From Planctomycetota bacterium (GTDB lineage: Bacteria > Planctomycetota > Phycisphaerae > FEN-1346 > JAACEH01): 5,396 bases of DNA. The notes under the pieces were generated by a model. It did not search any database. It was not told where the DNA came from and worked only from the letters and a program-made list of their open reading frames with translations. Both the position numbers and the translations under genes were made by a program. Numbering within the stretch: the stretch's first letter is position 1; each line of letters starts with the position of its first letter. The stretch lies in NCBI GenBank assembly GCA_016935955.1, contig JAFGPY010000284.1, forward strand, positions 1-5,396, read 5' to 3'. Shown in pieces: positions 1-5,396 of this stretch.

Positions 1-11
1 CGAAGATCGTA

Positions 12-47
12 CCGCGGGCCGCCGAACCTTTCAATCGAAACCCGCGG
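12..47. repeat. Inverted repeat, 7-bp arms with 22-nt loop
   Basis: CCGCGGG at 12-18 is the exact reverse complement of CCCGCGG at 41-47. The right arm lies inside the 8-bp palindrome CCCGCGGG (41-48). No T-run follows on either strand. It could be a weak terminator for a gene entering from the left or for the diguanylate cyclase gene, but in DNA this GC-rich a 7-bp match can also arise by chance. Confidence 0.3.
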
Positions 48-55
48 GAGCATCG

Positions 56-72
56 GCCGGCGAGAGGCCGGC
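56..72. repeat. GCCGGC pair with 5-nt loop
   Basis: GCCGGC occurs at 56-61 and again at 67-72, separated by GAGAG. Because the unit is its own reverse complement, the pair can form a six-base-pair hairpin. The GGCCGG core also appears in the hairpin at 5052-5069 near the other end of the window, so it may belong to a dispersed family of intergenic palindromes. That link is inference from one shared core. Confidence 0.3.
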
Positions 73-202
73 TTCTGTGAGATAGCCGGGTGCGGCCTGC
101 CGATCCGCCGAGGACGATGGGGACTCAGCCAGCCCGAAGTCGCGCAGCCGCCCGCGCCGCAGGCCCGAATGGCTTTGCGTCGGATGGCCTCCCCGTATCG
201 CC

Positions 203-1753
203 TCAGGCGTTGATGGATTGATTGGTGCGGTGCTTGAAGTGGGCCTTGTCGGCGTACATCTGCTTGTCGGCCTCGTGGATCAGTTCGTCCAGGTCGCTGG
301 ACGATCCGGCAGCATGGCCGATGGCAAACGACAGCATGACGCCCGGCTGGGCATTGGCGGCGTTCCAGTCCTGCAGGGCGCCGCGGATACGCATCTTGAT
401 CGCCTGGATGGTCTCCTCGTCGGCCAGCGGCAACAGGCAGACGAACTCGTCGCCGCCGAATCGGATCACCAGGTCCTCGCCGCGCAAGCTGTGCTTCAGC
501 AGTTCGGCGGCCTCCTTGAGCATGTGGTCGCCCGTCGGATGGCCAAGGGTGTCGTTGTGCTGTTTGAAATCGTTCAGGTCGACCATCAGCACGCCCATCT
601 GCCTGTAACGGCGGCAGAGCATGGCCGCCTCGCGGTCCAGGAACCGCCGCGTGTAGACGTCGGTCAGCGTATCGCGTTCGGCCTGGATGCGGAAGACCGC
701 CACCTGTTCGCGCCAGTGCCGCAACGTCAGCAGCAGACACAGGCCGATGAAGTTGCCGCAGGCCAGCGTCACCAGCAACTCGTGGGTCCACGGACCTCCC
801 AGGCGGGCCCGCACCAGGTTGTCGAACTCCAAGGTCGGCGTAGCGGCCACCATGGACCACGGGTGTCCGGCCCCGTGCGACACGGGCGACACCGTGATGA
901 CCCATTTGTCGTTCCTCAGGGTCTCGCGACGGTCGAATGCCGCCAGACGCGACACGTGAGCGATGTCCGGAGTCCGGCCGAAACGATCTCCCAGCAGTTG
1001 GCTGTCGGCCGTGAAGATCCACAGGGCCTTGCCGCTCTCGGCCGACGAGACCTGCAACTGGTCCGTTTCGAACGTCACCGGCAGCAACGCCGCCACCAGG
1101 CCCTCCAGACGCCCCTTCTCGCTGCGAATCGGCACCGTCAGCACCTGGCCCAGACGCCGGTTGCTGAGCGTAACCGTGCGGCTGATACGGCACGAGACCT
1201 GCGGATCGCTGCCGTACTCCGTCAGGTGCGAGAGAATCTCCGCATACTCCTGGGCCGTCTGCTGCGCGGTCGAGTCGGAGATGGTCGCGGGGTCCACGAC
1301 GTCGTCATCGAAACGGAAGGCCCGAGCCGGTCTCCGCGTCTCGGGGAAACGGAGGTCCACCAGGTAGATGGCGGCCGCCCAGTTGCGGTCCAGGTCGTGA
1401 CGGGCCATGCGCTCCAGCGCCTGGTGGGCGTCCTGATCGGCGCCGAGGGCCGAGGCCTGGCCGGCCATCAGCCGCAACTTCGCCGTCACGTCAATGATGT
1501 AGCTGCCCAACCGCTGTGCGGCCACCGAGGCGATGACCTCCTGCTCGGCGATCAGGCTCGTCTGAATCTCGTGCCGCACAGCCGTGCGGTAACGGTTCTC
1601 GTAGGCTACCACCAGCACACTGAACAGCACCAGACCGATGCCTGTGGCCCACGCGCCGGACGAATAGACAAAGCGCCACCAGCGCTTGCTGCGACCGGTC
1701 TTCGGATCAATCGCCACGGTTAGAACGTCCCCCTGCCTGGTTGCCAAATCCAT
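203..1753 (-). CDS. Membrane-anchored GGDEF diguanylate cyclase with extracytoplasmic sensor region
   Basis: Predicted to make cyclic di-GMP from two GTP at the inner membrane in response to an external signal. Numbered from the upstream TTG at 1807, membrane helices lie at about 51-69 and 342-361. They enclose some 270 residues of probable periplasmic sensor, perhaps Cache-like, though no ligand motif is evident. The GGDEF domain occupies about 378-530. It shows RDTLTDVYTRRFLD (378-391), the metal/GTP segment DLNDFKQHNDTLGHPTGD (410-427), the intact GGDEF signature (451-455), and a late ADKQMYADK segment. The RxxD inhibitory site (RGED, 442-445) lies five residues before GGDEF, so product feedback is likely. 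No EAL domain is present. The start is uncertain. ATG at 1753 is chosen because the TTG-1807 extension (Trp/Cys/His-rich) looks non-coding, but ATG-1753 has only GGGAGG 18 nt upstream. GTG at 1717 has AGGGGG 11 nt upstream and would still keep both helices. The family assignment is very secure; the signal and targets are unknown. Confidence 0.95.
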   Translation of the reverse strand: MDLATRQGDVLTVAIDPKTGRSKRWWRFVYSSGAWATGIGLVLFSVLVVAYENRYRTAVRHEIQTSLIAEQEVIASVAAQRLGSYIIDVTAKLRLMAGQASALGADQDAHQALERMARHDLDRNWAAAIYLVDLRFPETRRPARAFRFDDDVVDPATISDSTAQQTAQEYAEILSHLTEYGSDPQVSCRISRTVTLSNRRLGQVLTVPIRSEKGRLEGLVAALLPVTFETDQLQVSSAESGKALWIFTADSQLLGDRFGRTPDIAHVSRLAAFDRRETLRNDKWVITVSPVSHGAGHPWSMVAATPTLEFDNLVRARLGGPWTHELLVTLACGNFIGLCLLLTLRHWREQVAVFRIQAERDTLTDVYTRRFLDREAAMLCRRYRQMGVLMVDLNDFKQHNDTLGHPTGDHMLKEAAELLKHSLRGEDLVIRFGGDEFVCLLPLADEETIQAIKMRIRGALQDWNAANAQPGVMLSFAIGHAAGSSSDLDELIHEADKQMYADKAHFKHRTNQSINA

Positions 1754-1829
1754 CAGCCAATCCGGACAATGCCTCCCATCCCAGGGCGCGGCATCACTCC
1801 ATGCCAATGCTTTTCATCGGACATCGGCG

Positions 1830-1838
1830 CGTATAGCA
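1830..1838 (-). promoter_or_regulatory. Candidate extended -10 promoter of the diguanylate cyclase gene
   Basis: Read on the minus strand, this is TGCTATACG, an extended -10 form (TGn followed by TATACG), inside an AT-rich island (about 1831-1856) unlike the GC-rich surroundings. No good -35 lies at the usual distance; the best 17-nt-spaced hexamer reads CCGAAT. Transcription would begin near 1823, giving a leader of roughly 70 nt to ATG-1753 but only about 16 nt to TTG-1807. Motif-based call only. Confidence 0.35.
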
Positions 1839-1946
1839 AAAGAAAATCGGGAATTCGGTTCCGCCGCCCCTGCCGAATGCGACTGACGTCCGTCAAACAC
1901 ACAAGATGTGGGGGCGCACGATAACAACGGGCCCAACACACGGCAT

Positions 1947-1977
1947 ACGCTGCGGCGCCTCCGGAACGCCGCAGCGT
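1947..1977 (-). terminator. Strong hairpin after the beta-helix gene, probable terminator
   Basis: ACGCTGCGGCG (1947-1957) pairs perfectly with CGCCGCAGCGT (1967-1977) across a 9-nt loop, giving 11 base pairs. It starts 22 nt beyond the stop codon of the minus-strand beta-helix gene, where a transcription terminator or a 3'-end stabilising hairpin is expected. On that strand it is followed by G/T-rich DNA (ATGCCGTGTGTTGGG) rather than a run of T, so it is not a textbook intrinsic terminator. It separates the beta-helix gene from the diguanylate cyclase gene, arguing against full read-through. Confidence 0.55.
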
Positions 1978-1999
1978 GCCACCGGGATGTTGTTGAAAC

Positions 2000-3967
2000 T
2001 CACGGACTGATAGAAATTGAACGTTCGTAAGCGCCGATATCGGGGCCCTTGCCCTGCGGCACCTTCGTGCCGTCGGCGTCCGACGTCTGACCCACATCGG
2101 CCCCGGCGTCAATCAGCGGACTGCCCGCCCGCAGGTGAAAGTCCGACTTCTCCGCGTCCGCGAACAGGGCCTCGACGCCGTCCAGGCTGCTCGGGCTCAG
2201 GTGCCAGCCGATCTCGCCCGTGTTGCTTCCCATCAGAGCCTTCGGATCGTATCGCCGATCCTCGGGCAGCTTGTCGCGCAGCTCGTTGTAGCTCTCGGCG
2301 ATGAGCCAACCCATGCGAGCCCAATTGCCGGTCACCTGGTAGTAGTTGTGATCGACCGCGATGTCCATGCCCTTGAGTCCGCAGTTCGGCAGCCCCAGCC
2401 CGCATTCCACGACTACATTGTTGCGGAAACGGAAGATCTTCGTTCGGTACTCTTCCGGGAATTCCTTGTGCCAGGCGTCCCAGCGGACCGTGCTCTTGTA
2501 GAACACGTTGTTGTACACGTACAGTTCCCGGGCGTTGTTCATCCCAGCCACGCCCGTCACGAACACGTTGTAGGCGAACGTCAGCTTGCCGTTCACGCTG
2601 CACCACATGTTCTGCCCGTGGATCTTCTCGAAGTAGTTCCCCACCACCAGCACGTTGTCGGCCTGGCGGAACTGCAGGTTGTCCGAGTGCGTCTTGCGCG
2701 ATTCGTGATGGTGCAGCCGATTGCCGCGAACCTCCACGTCGGTCACCGTGTAAAGGTTCTTGTTGTCGCCCGTGCCCAGCCACAGCCCGTCGCCGACGTT
2801 GTGGTGGATGTGATTGTTCAGGAAGCGGATATGCTTGCCGCGGCCCACGGCGATCGCGTTGCCGCTCTCGTTGTGGTAAACGTGGTTGCCCTCGAAGACG
2901 ATGCCCTCGCCGTCGATCTCGCAGTTGGCCCCGTGATGGTTGTTGTAGATCGTCAGGTTGCGGAACGTCAGGTTGCGGTGCTTGCCGTTGCTGACGGCGA
3001 TCATGGCACGCTGCTGCCACGACTCGCCGGGATTGTGATAGTAACGAATCGTCAGCCCGTCGAAGACCACGTTCTCCAGGTCCTGGCCGCGAAGGTTCAG
3101 CGCGTGGGCCAGCTTCGTCACCGTGATCGTCACGGTGTTGGGATCCTTGCCGTCGTAAGGTATCAGGTACATCTTACCGGCCTCCGCGTCGGCGAACCAC
3201 TCGCCCGGATCGTTCAAAGCGAACAGGCAGTGACCCACGGCGTAGCGTTCCCTGCTCTTGCCGCTCTCGGCGTTCTCGCCGATGGGCCACCACTTGTTGG
3301 GCGTGACCCGCAGGATGCCCTGCTCCGCATCGTGCCCGGTCGTCGGCGTGTACTGGCAGGCATTGTTGCGGCCGCTGTACAGCAGCACCGTCGCGCCGTC
3401 GAATGTCCCGGCCGGCTGCTTCAGGTGCTCGGGATCGATGATCTCCTCGGTCGCCTTCTCGCTCTTGCGGGTCACCAGGATCATGTGCTCCAGGTCGTAC
3501 GGATCATACGGATCGACCTGGCTCGGCCACAGCGCCGGGAGCAGCTTGCGATCGTCCTGGAAGGCCGCACTCGGTTCGAAATCAATCGCCGCCACCCAGA
3601 TGTTGTCGCGGAACTTCTCCCAGCCCCGGACCTCCATGCCGCCGTCGAGAATCGGCGGATTCTCCGCGTCGGCCGCCTTCAGGACGATCGGCTTGTCGTC
3701 GGTGCCGCTGCGCGTGGGCCGCAACTGCTCCCGGTAGATGCCGCCGCGAATCATCACCATGTCGCCCGGTTGCGCCGTCTCGGCGGCGTGGCTGATCGTC
3801 GCCCAGGGCTTCTCGGCCGAACCGTCGTTCTGATCGTTGCCCTTGGCCGCATCGACCCACAGTGTCGCGGCAAAGACCGCCGTGTACCCGCTCGCCGCGA
3901 AGCAAACCGCGGCCGTCAGCACGGCTGCCGCCCATCGCATTGCGTGTCCCGCTGCTTTCTGTCTCAT
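2000..3967 (-). CDS. Exported right-handed parallel beta-helix protein (DUF1565-like N-terminus)
   Basis: A 655-residue protein, probably periplasmic, surface or secreted, that binds or cleaves polysaccharide; the exact substrate cannot be read from the sequence. Residues 1-33 form a signal peptide: basic start, hydrophobic stretch at about 12-33, cleavage probably after VFA. The mature protein opens with TLWVDAAKGNDQNDGS and continues to QPGDMVMIRGGIYRE (67-81), the opening turn typical of DUF1565/pectate-lyase-fold proteins. GEWFADAEAGKMYLIPYDG (255-273) resembles a segment common in such proteins. From about 297 to 545 there are regular beta-helix rungs, such as VVFDGLTIRYY, NLTFRNLTIYNN, GIVFEGNHVYHN, HIRFLNNHIHHN and ELYVYNNVFY. 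The C-terminus (FHLRAGSPLIDAGAD, then GPDIGAYE) is a common closing module of this fold. No anchor or sorting signal follows. The ATG has GAGG 10 nt upstream (3978-3981). ATG at 3940 is possible but shortens the signal peptide. Fold is confident; lyase versus hydrolase or binding role is open. Confidence 0.93.
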   Translation of the reverse strand: MRQKAAGHAMRWAAAVLTAAVCFAASGYTAVFAATLWVDAAKGNDQNDGSAEKPWATISHAAETAQPGDMVMIRGGIYREQLRPTRSGTDDKPIVLKAADAENPPILDGGMEVRGWEKFRDNIWVAAIDFEPSAAFQDDRKLLPALWPSQVDPYDPYDLEHMILVTRKSEKATEEIIDPEHLKQPAGTFDGATVLLYSGRNNACQYTPTTGHDAEQGILRVTPNKWWPIGENAESGKSRERYAVGHCLFALNDPGEWFADAEAGKMYLIPYDGKDPNTVTITVTKLAHALNLRGQDLENVVFDGLTIRYYHNPGESWQQRAMIAVSNGKHRNLTFRNLTIYNNHHGANCEIDGEGIVFEGNHVYHNESGNAIAVGRGKHIRFLNNHIHHNVGDGLWLGTGDNKNLYTVTDVEVRGNRLHHHESRKTHSDNLQFRQADNVLVVGNYFEKIHGQNMWCSVNGKLTFAYNVFVTGVAGMNNARELYVYNNVFYKSTVRWDAWHKEFPEEYRTKIFRFRNNVVVECGLGLPNCGLKGMDIAVDHNYYQVTGNWARMGWLIAESYNELRDKLPEDRRYDPKALMGSNTGEIGWHLSPSSLDGVEALFADAEKSDFHLRAGSPLIDAGADVGQTSDADGTKVPQGKGPDIGAYERSISISP

Positions 3968-4019
3968 CGCATCGTCGCCTCAAATGAAAGGATGATCGTC
4001 GGGGATAACTCAGAACCTC

Positions 4020-4048
4020 TTGGCGCGCGACCCGCGCCGCCGTATTGT
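4020..4048 (+). promoter_or_regulatory. Candidate sigma-70-like promoter of the 4084 gene, with internal inverted repeat
   Basis: TTGGCG (4020-4025) and TATTGT (4043-4048) are spaced by 17 nt and each matches four of six consensus positions. Transcription would start near 4055, about 30 nt before the GTG start. The overlapping hexamer TGTAAT (4046-4051) is an alternative -10. GGCGCG (4022-4027) and its reverse complement CGCGCC (4033-4038) lie across the -35 and spacer and could be a repressor site. In DNA this GC-rich the match may be chance. No comparably good promoter was found for the divergent beta-helix gene. Confidence 0.3.
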
Positions 4049-4069
4049 AATCCCTGCCGGTTGAACCCC

Positions 4070-4075
4070 AAGGAG
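4070..4075 (+). promoter_or_regulatory. Ribosome binding site fixing a GTG start
   Basis: AAGGAG lies 8 nt before the GTG at 4084, an ideal position. No in-frame ATG lies nearby to compete, so this site decides the start of the gene. Confidence 0.85.
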
Positions 4076-4083
4076 ACTCTATC

Positions 4084-4896
4084 GTGTCACGTAAACGGGG
4101 CCGCACGAATCCCAACAATCTCCTGCCGCAGTGGACGCCGAAGAAGCGCCTGCTCGAGGACGTGCCCCTGGAGCAGCTCAAGCCTGACTTCCGGACCACC
4201 TACCTCGACTTCGACCGCGGCATCCACATGGGCAACCTGGAACCGAACCAGCGCATCACGCGCATCGTCCGCCAGGCCCTGGAGGATCGCCACGCGACGC
4301 GCTTCATCACCGACCGCTGGGGCCGCGGCGTCTACTGGCACTGGATCTGCTGGCTGCCCGTCGAGAGCCGCAAGGCCAAGCCCGTCTCCAACAACTACAA
4401 CTTCGGTTGCGCGAAGTACTACATCACGCTGAACGACGAGCCGCAGAGCTTCGAGGCCGGCATGCAGATCGAGCGGGCCTCGATGCTGCGCGGCGGCGAC
4501 ACCGTCTGCACCGAGGACGACTGGGATTACCACACGCTGGTCCGCTCGCTGCGTCGCGGCTCGCCGCTGGCCGATGAACTCTCGCGACTCATCCGCGAAG
4601 AGGGGTTCACGGCCCGCGCCGGTCCGTTCGCCTCGCGGCGCACCTTCACGGCCGCCAACTATCGCGGACCGGCCGACGTGGCCCGCGCCGCCAAGAGCAT
4701 CCCCGACGACGAGTGGGGCGGGTTCCAGCTCTGTTACGTCATTCCGCGCAACGAGATCAAGGGCATGACGGGCGACGACGTGGTGGCCGCCATCCTGGCC
4801 GTCTTCGACGAGCTGGTTGCCGCCATGAACCTCGTGATGACGATGCCGTGCCTGAAGCCGCCGCCGAAATACGGCGCCCAGAAGGATGGAACGTAG
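4084..4896 (+). CDS. Uncharacterised soluble protein, 270 residues
   Basis: I do not recognise this family and assign no function. It has no signal peptide or membrane helix, so it is probably cytoplasmic. The N-terminus is basic and polar (MSRKRGRTNPNN). An aromatic cluster, WGRGVYWHWICWLP (79-92), is followed by NNYNFGCAKYYITL (103-116) and by FEAGMQIERASM (123-134). This succession looks like strands of a compact alpha/beta domain with conserved-looking Trp, Tyr, Gly and Glu-Arg positions. A charged middle (140-205) leads to a Trp-Gly-Gly-Phe strand (WGGFQLCYVIPRNEI, 211-225) and a final amphipathic helix (about 229-252). The tail, PCLKPPPKYGAQKDGT, is Pro/Lys-rich and probably disordered. 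Good codon structure, a strong ribosome binding site and a continuous frame support a real gene. Translation starts at GTG. It diverges from the beta-helix gene, which need not imply related function. An imperfect copy of its 3' end occurs downstream at 4965-4982. Confidence 0.88.
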   Translation: MSRKRGRTNPNNLLPQWTPKKRLLEDVPLEQLKPDFRTTYLDFDRGIHMGNLEPNQRITRIVRQALEDRHATRFITDRWGRGVYWHWICWLPVESRKAKPVSNNYNFGCAKYYITLNDEPQSFEAGMQIERASMLRGGDTVCTEDDWDYHTLVRSLRRGSPLADELSRLIREEGFTARAGPFASRRTFTAANYRGPADVARAAKSIPDDEWGGFQLCYVIPRNEIKGMTGDDVVAAILAVFDELVAAMNLVMTMPCLKPPPKYGAQKDGT

Positions 4897-4898
4897 GA

Positions 4899-4914
4899 GC
4901 GGCTCGCGAGCCGC
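4899..4914. repeat. Perfect 16-bp palindrome right after the stop of the 4084 gene
   Basis: GCGGCTCGCGAGCCGC equals its own reverse complement and begins two bases after the TAG stop. As RNA it would fold into a six-base-pair GC stem with a four-base loop. Without a following T-tract it is more likely a 3'-end stabiliser, a protein-binding site or a repeat element than an intrinsic terminator. Confidence 0.55.
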
Positions 4915-4938
4915 CCTCGGTGCGGCAAGAACACCCGG

Positions 4939-4958
4939 CATGGCCGCCAGCGGCCATG
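4939..4958. repeat. Inverted repeat, 8-bp arms with 4-nt loop
   Basis: CATGGCCG (4939-4946) and CGGCCATG (4951-4958) are exact reverse complements separated by CCAG. Stable as RNA or cruciform. It is the second of four palindromes in this spacer and lies just before the second copy of the 18-bp direct repeat. Confidence 0.55.
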
Positions 4959-4996
4959 GCACCTTGCCTGAAGCCACCGCCGGAGCGTGGGACCGC

Positions 4997-5020
4997 GCAG
5001 GCCCAAAACGACAGGCCTGC
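4997..5020. repeat. Inverted repeat, 7-bp arms with 10-nt A-rich loop
   Basis: GCAGGCC (4997-5003) pairs exactly with GGCCTGC (5014-5020). The loop CAAAACGACA is A-rich and so likely unpaired. Third palindrome of the spacer. Confidence 0.5.
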
Positions 5021-5051
5021 CGGACCGGGAGCGGGGTTGTAGAAAATGTTC

Positions 5052-5069
5052 GGCCGGATCCATCCGGCC
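5052..5069. repeat. Inverted repeat upstream of the 5107 gene
   Basis: GGCCGGAT (5052-5059) is the reverse complement of ATCCGGCC (5062-5069), with CC between. In RNA a seven-base-pair stem with a four-base loop is the likely form. It ends 24 nt before the ribosome binding site of the next gene, so if the transcript includes it, it would sit in the 5' leader without covering that site. Confidence 0.5.
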
Positions 5070-5093
5070 TGCCAGAGTCACGTTCGCTGTCAC

Positions 5094-5100
5094 AAAGGAG
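5094..5100 (+). promoter_or_regulatory. Strong ribosome binding site of the 5107 gene
   Basis: AAAGGAG lies 6 nt before ATG-5107. It is the main evidence, together with the signal peptide, that the incomplete frame at the right edge is a real gene. Confidence 0.8.
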
Positions 5101-5106
5101 CTTGCC

Positions 5107-5396
5107 ATGACGAACACCTTGACGCCGCTGCGTGTTGCCGCCCTTGCTTCAGTCCTGGCTCTGGCGTGTTTGCTGTCGGGGGCCTTCGCGCTCTGGTGCC
5201 GGGCCGAGGAATCGCCTGCAGCCGCCGACCCGTCAAGCGACGTTGCCGCACCGGCGGCCGCATCGGACCAGGAGCCGGCCGCCCCGGCAAAGACTCAACC
5301 CAAGACCAAGCCGGGAGCCCGCGGCAAGGCCGCGGCCGCGGCGCCCGTCTACATCGGCGCCTACTCGGTGGACCACGAGTTCCAGCTCATCACCGA
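5107..5396 (+). CDS. Exported protein with Ala/Pro/Lys-rich linker, N-terminal part only
   Basis: The first 96 codons of a gene that leaves the window with no stop. It begins MTNTLTPLRVAALASVLALA, a signal peptide whose hydrophobic core runs to about residue 30. Cleavage is plausible after CRA (residue 33), just before EESPAAADP. The Cys at 21 lies in LALAC, a poor lipobox because Leu is absent at -3, so a lipoprotein is possible but not favoured. Residues 34-80 are a low-complexity Ala/Pro/Lys linker, probably disordered. A structured domain seems to begin at about 81 with APVYIGAYSVDHEFQLIT. That domain is too short here to identify, so no function is assigned. Envelope or extracellular location is inferred from the signal peptide. 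The long palindrome-rich gap before it suggests it may be transcribed separately from the 4084 gene. Confidence 0.85.
   Translation, partial: MTNTLTPLRVAALASVLALACLLSGAFALWCRAEESPAAADPSSDVAAPAAASDQEPAAPAKTQPKTKPGARGKAAAAAPVYIGAYSVDHEFQLIT

Larger units (their letters stand above)
1..202. other. Region without a supported gene, 3' of the diguanylate cyclase gene
   Basis: All three plus-strand frames are open from the left edge for a while, with stops at 78-80, 83-85 and 211-213. A gene tail entering from the left is therefore possible, but none of the three peptides looks convincingly protein-like. The longest, about 70 codons, is Arg/Pro-rich as expected of chance open frames in GC-rich DNA. 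A minus-strand ATG at 53 opens a frame that leaves the window but has no ribosome binding site. The stretch holds two inverted repeats (12-47 and 56-72). No T-rich tract supports a classical terminator. Confidence 0.5.
4849..4982 (+). repeat. Imperfect 18-bp direct repeat: gene 3' end and downstream spacer
   Basis: TGCCTGAAGCCGCCGCCG inside the coding end (4849-4866) recurs as TGCCTGAAGCCACCGCCG at 4965-4982, with one mismatch in 18. The similarity extends loosely on both sides: each copy follows an ATG by a few bases, and both continue to a CAG after a GG..CC stretch. The second copy is in another frame relative to the gene because the offset is 116 nt. Read in its own frame it gives PCLKPPP, identical to the gene's tail. 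This could be a duplicated gene end or a repeat element captured as coding sequence. Confidence 0.6.
4897..5106. other. Palindrome-rich spacer between the 4084 and 5107 genes
   Basis: About 210 bases without a supported gene but with four separate inverted repeats: 4899-4914, 4939-4958, 4997-5020 and 5052-5069. A short A/T-rich patch, TTGTAGAAAATGTT (5037-5050), is the only promoter-like DNA and lacks a fitting -35. None of the hairpins is followed by a T-run. Two overlapping frames stay open here, but their peptides are Arg/Pro/Ala-rich and they lack ribosome binding sites. Confidence 0.6.

Noticed and set aside
1..213. Possible tail of a gene entering from the left in plus-strand frame 1
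   Set aside because: About 70 codons are open, but the peptide is Arg/Pro-rich, it would overlap the convergent diguanylate cyclase end, and two other frames are also open for part of the stretch, so chance is the simpler explanation.
218..1723. Plus-strand open frame of 501 codons opposite the diguanylate cyclase
   Set aside because: The opposite strand has intact GGDEF motifs; this frame is Arg/Gln/His/Leu-rich with no domain and is explained by G/C at third positions.
3119..3137. Near-palindrome CACCGTGA-TCG-TCACGGTG inside the beta-helix gene
   Set aside because: It encodes the symmetrical peptide TVTITVT of a beta strand; codon choice explains the symmetry.
3494..3525. Short tandem-like repeat GTACGGATCATACGGATCG
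   Set aside because: It encodes DPYDPYDL within the beta-helix protein and has only two units, so it is coding sequence rather than a repeat element.
2135..4432. Plus-strand open frame of 765 codons opposite the beta-helix gene
   Set aside because: It lies antisense to a gene with a signal peptide and clear beta-helix repeats, is Val/Arg/Leu/Ala-rich as expected of a GC-rich shadow frame, has no recognisable domain, and runs into the well-supported 4084 gene in another frame.
4087..4977. Minus-strand open frame of 296 codons opposite the 4084 gene
   Set aside because: Composition is that of a shadow frame and there is no ribosome binding site, while the plus-strand frame has one well placed.

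Overview
The window is a GC-rich bacterial chromosome segment in which third codon positions are strongly G/C. It carries four protein-coding genes, the last cut by the window edge. GC-rich codon use, a large secreted parallel beta-helix protein of the DUF1565 type, palindrome-rich intergenic DNA and a secreted Ala/Pro/Lys-rich protein would fit a member of Planctomycetota or a neighbouring environmental lineage. No marker gene is present, so this placement is inference only.

Layout. Positions 1-202 have no gene I can support and hold two small inverted repeats. Positions 203-1753 on the minus strand (possibly extending to 1807, or starting at 1717) encode a membrane-anchored diguanylate cyclase with a large extracytoplasmic sensor region. 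Positions 1754-1999 contain a candidate promoter for that gene and a strong 11-bp hairpin just after the stop of the next gene. Positions 2000-3967 on the minus strand encode a 655-residue exported right-handed parallel beta-helix protein, probably acting on or binding polysaccharide. Positions 3968-4083 are a divergent intergenic region. Positions 4084-4896 on the plus strand encode an unrecognised 270-residue soluble protein that starts with GTG behind a clear ribosome binding site. Positions 4897-5106 hold four inverted repeats and an imperfect second copy of the preceding gene's 3' coding end. From 5107 a gene for an exported protein begins and runs off the window.

How the genes relate. 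The two minus-strand genes are separated by about 250 bases with a likely terminator, so they need not be one operon. The beta-helix gene and the unknown 4084 gene diverge. The 4084 and 5107 genes are co-directional, but the palindrome-rich gap and the separate strong ribosome binding sites leave co-transcription open. I see no defence system, mobile element, CRISPR array, tRNA or rRNA. The most unusual content is the palindromic intergenic DNA after 4896 and the unidentified 270-residue protein.
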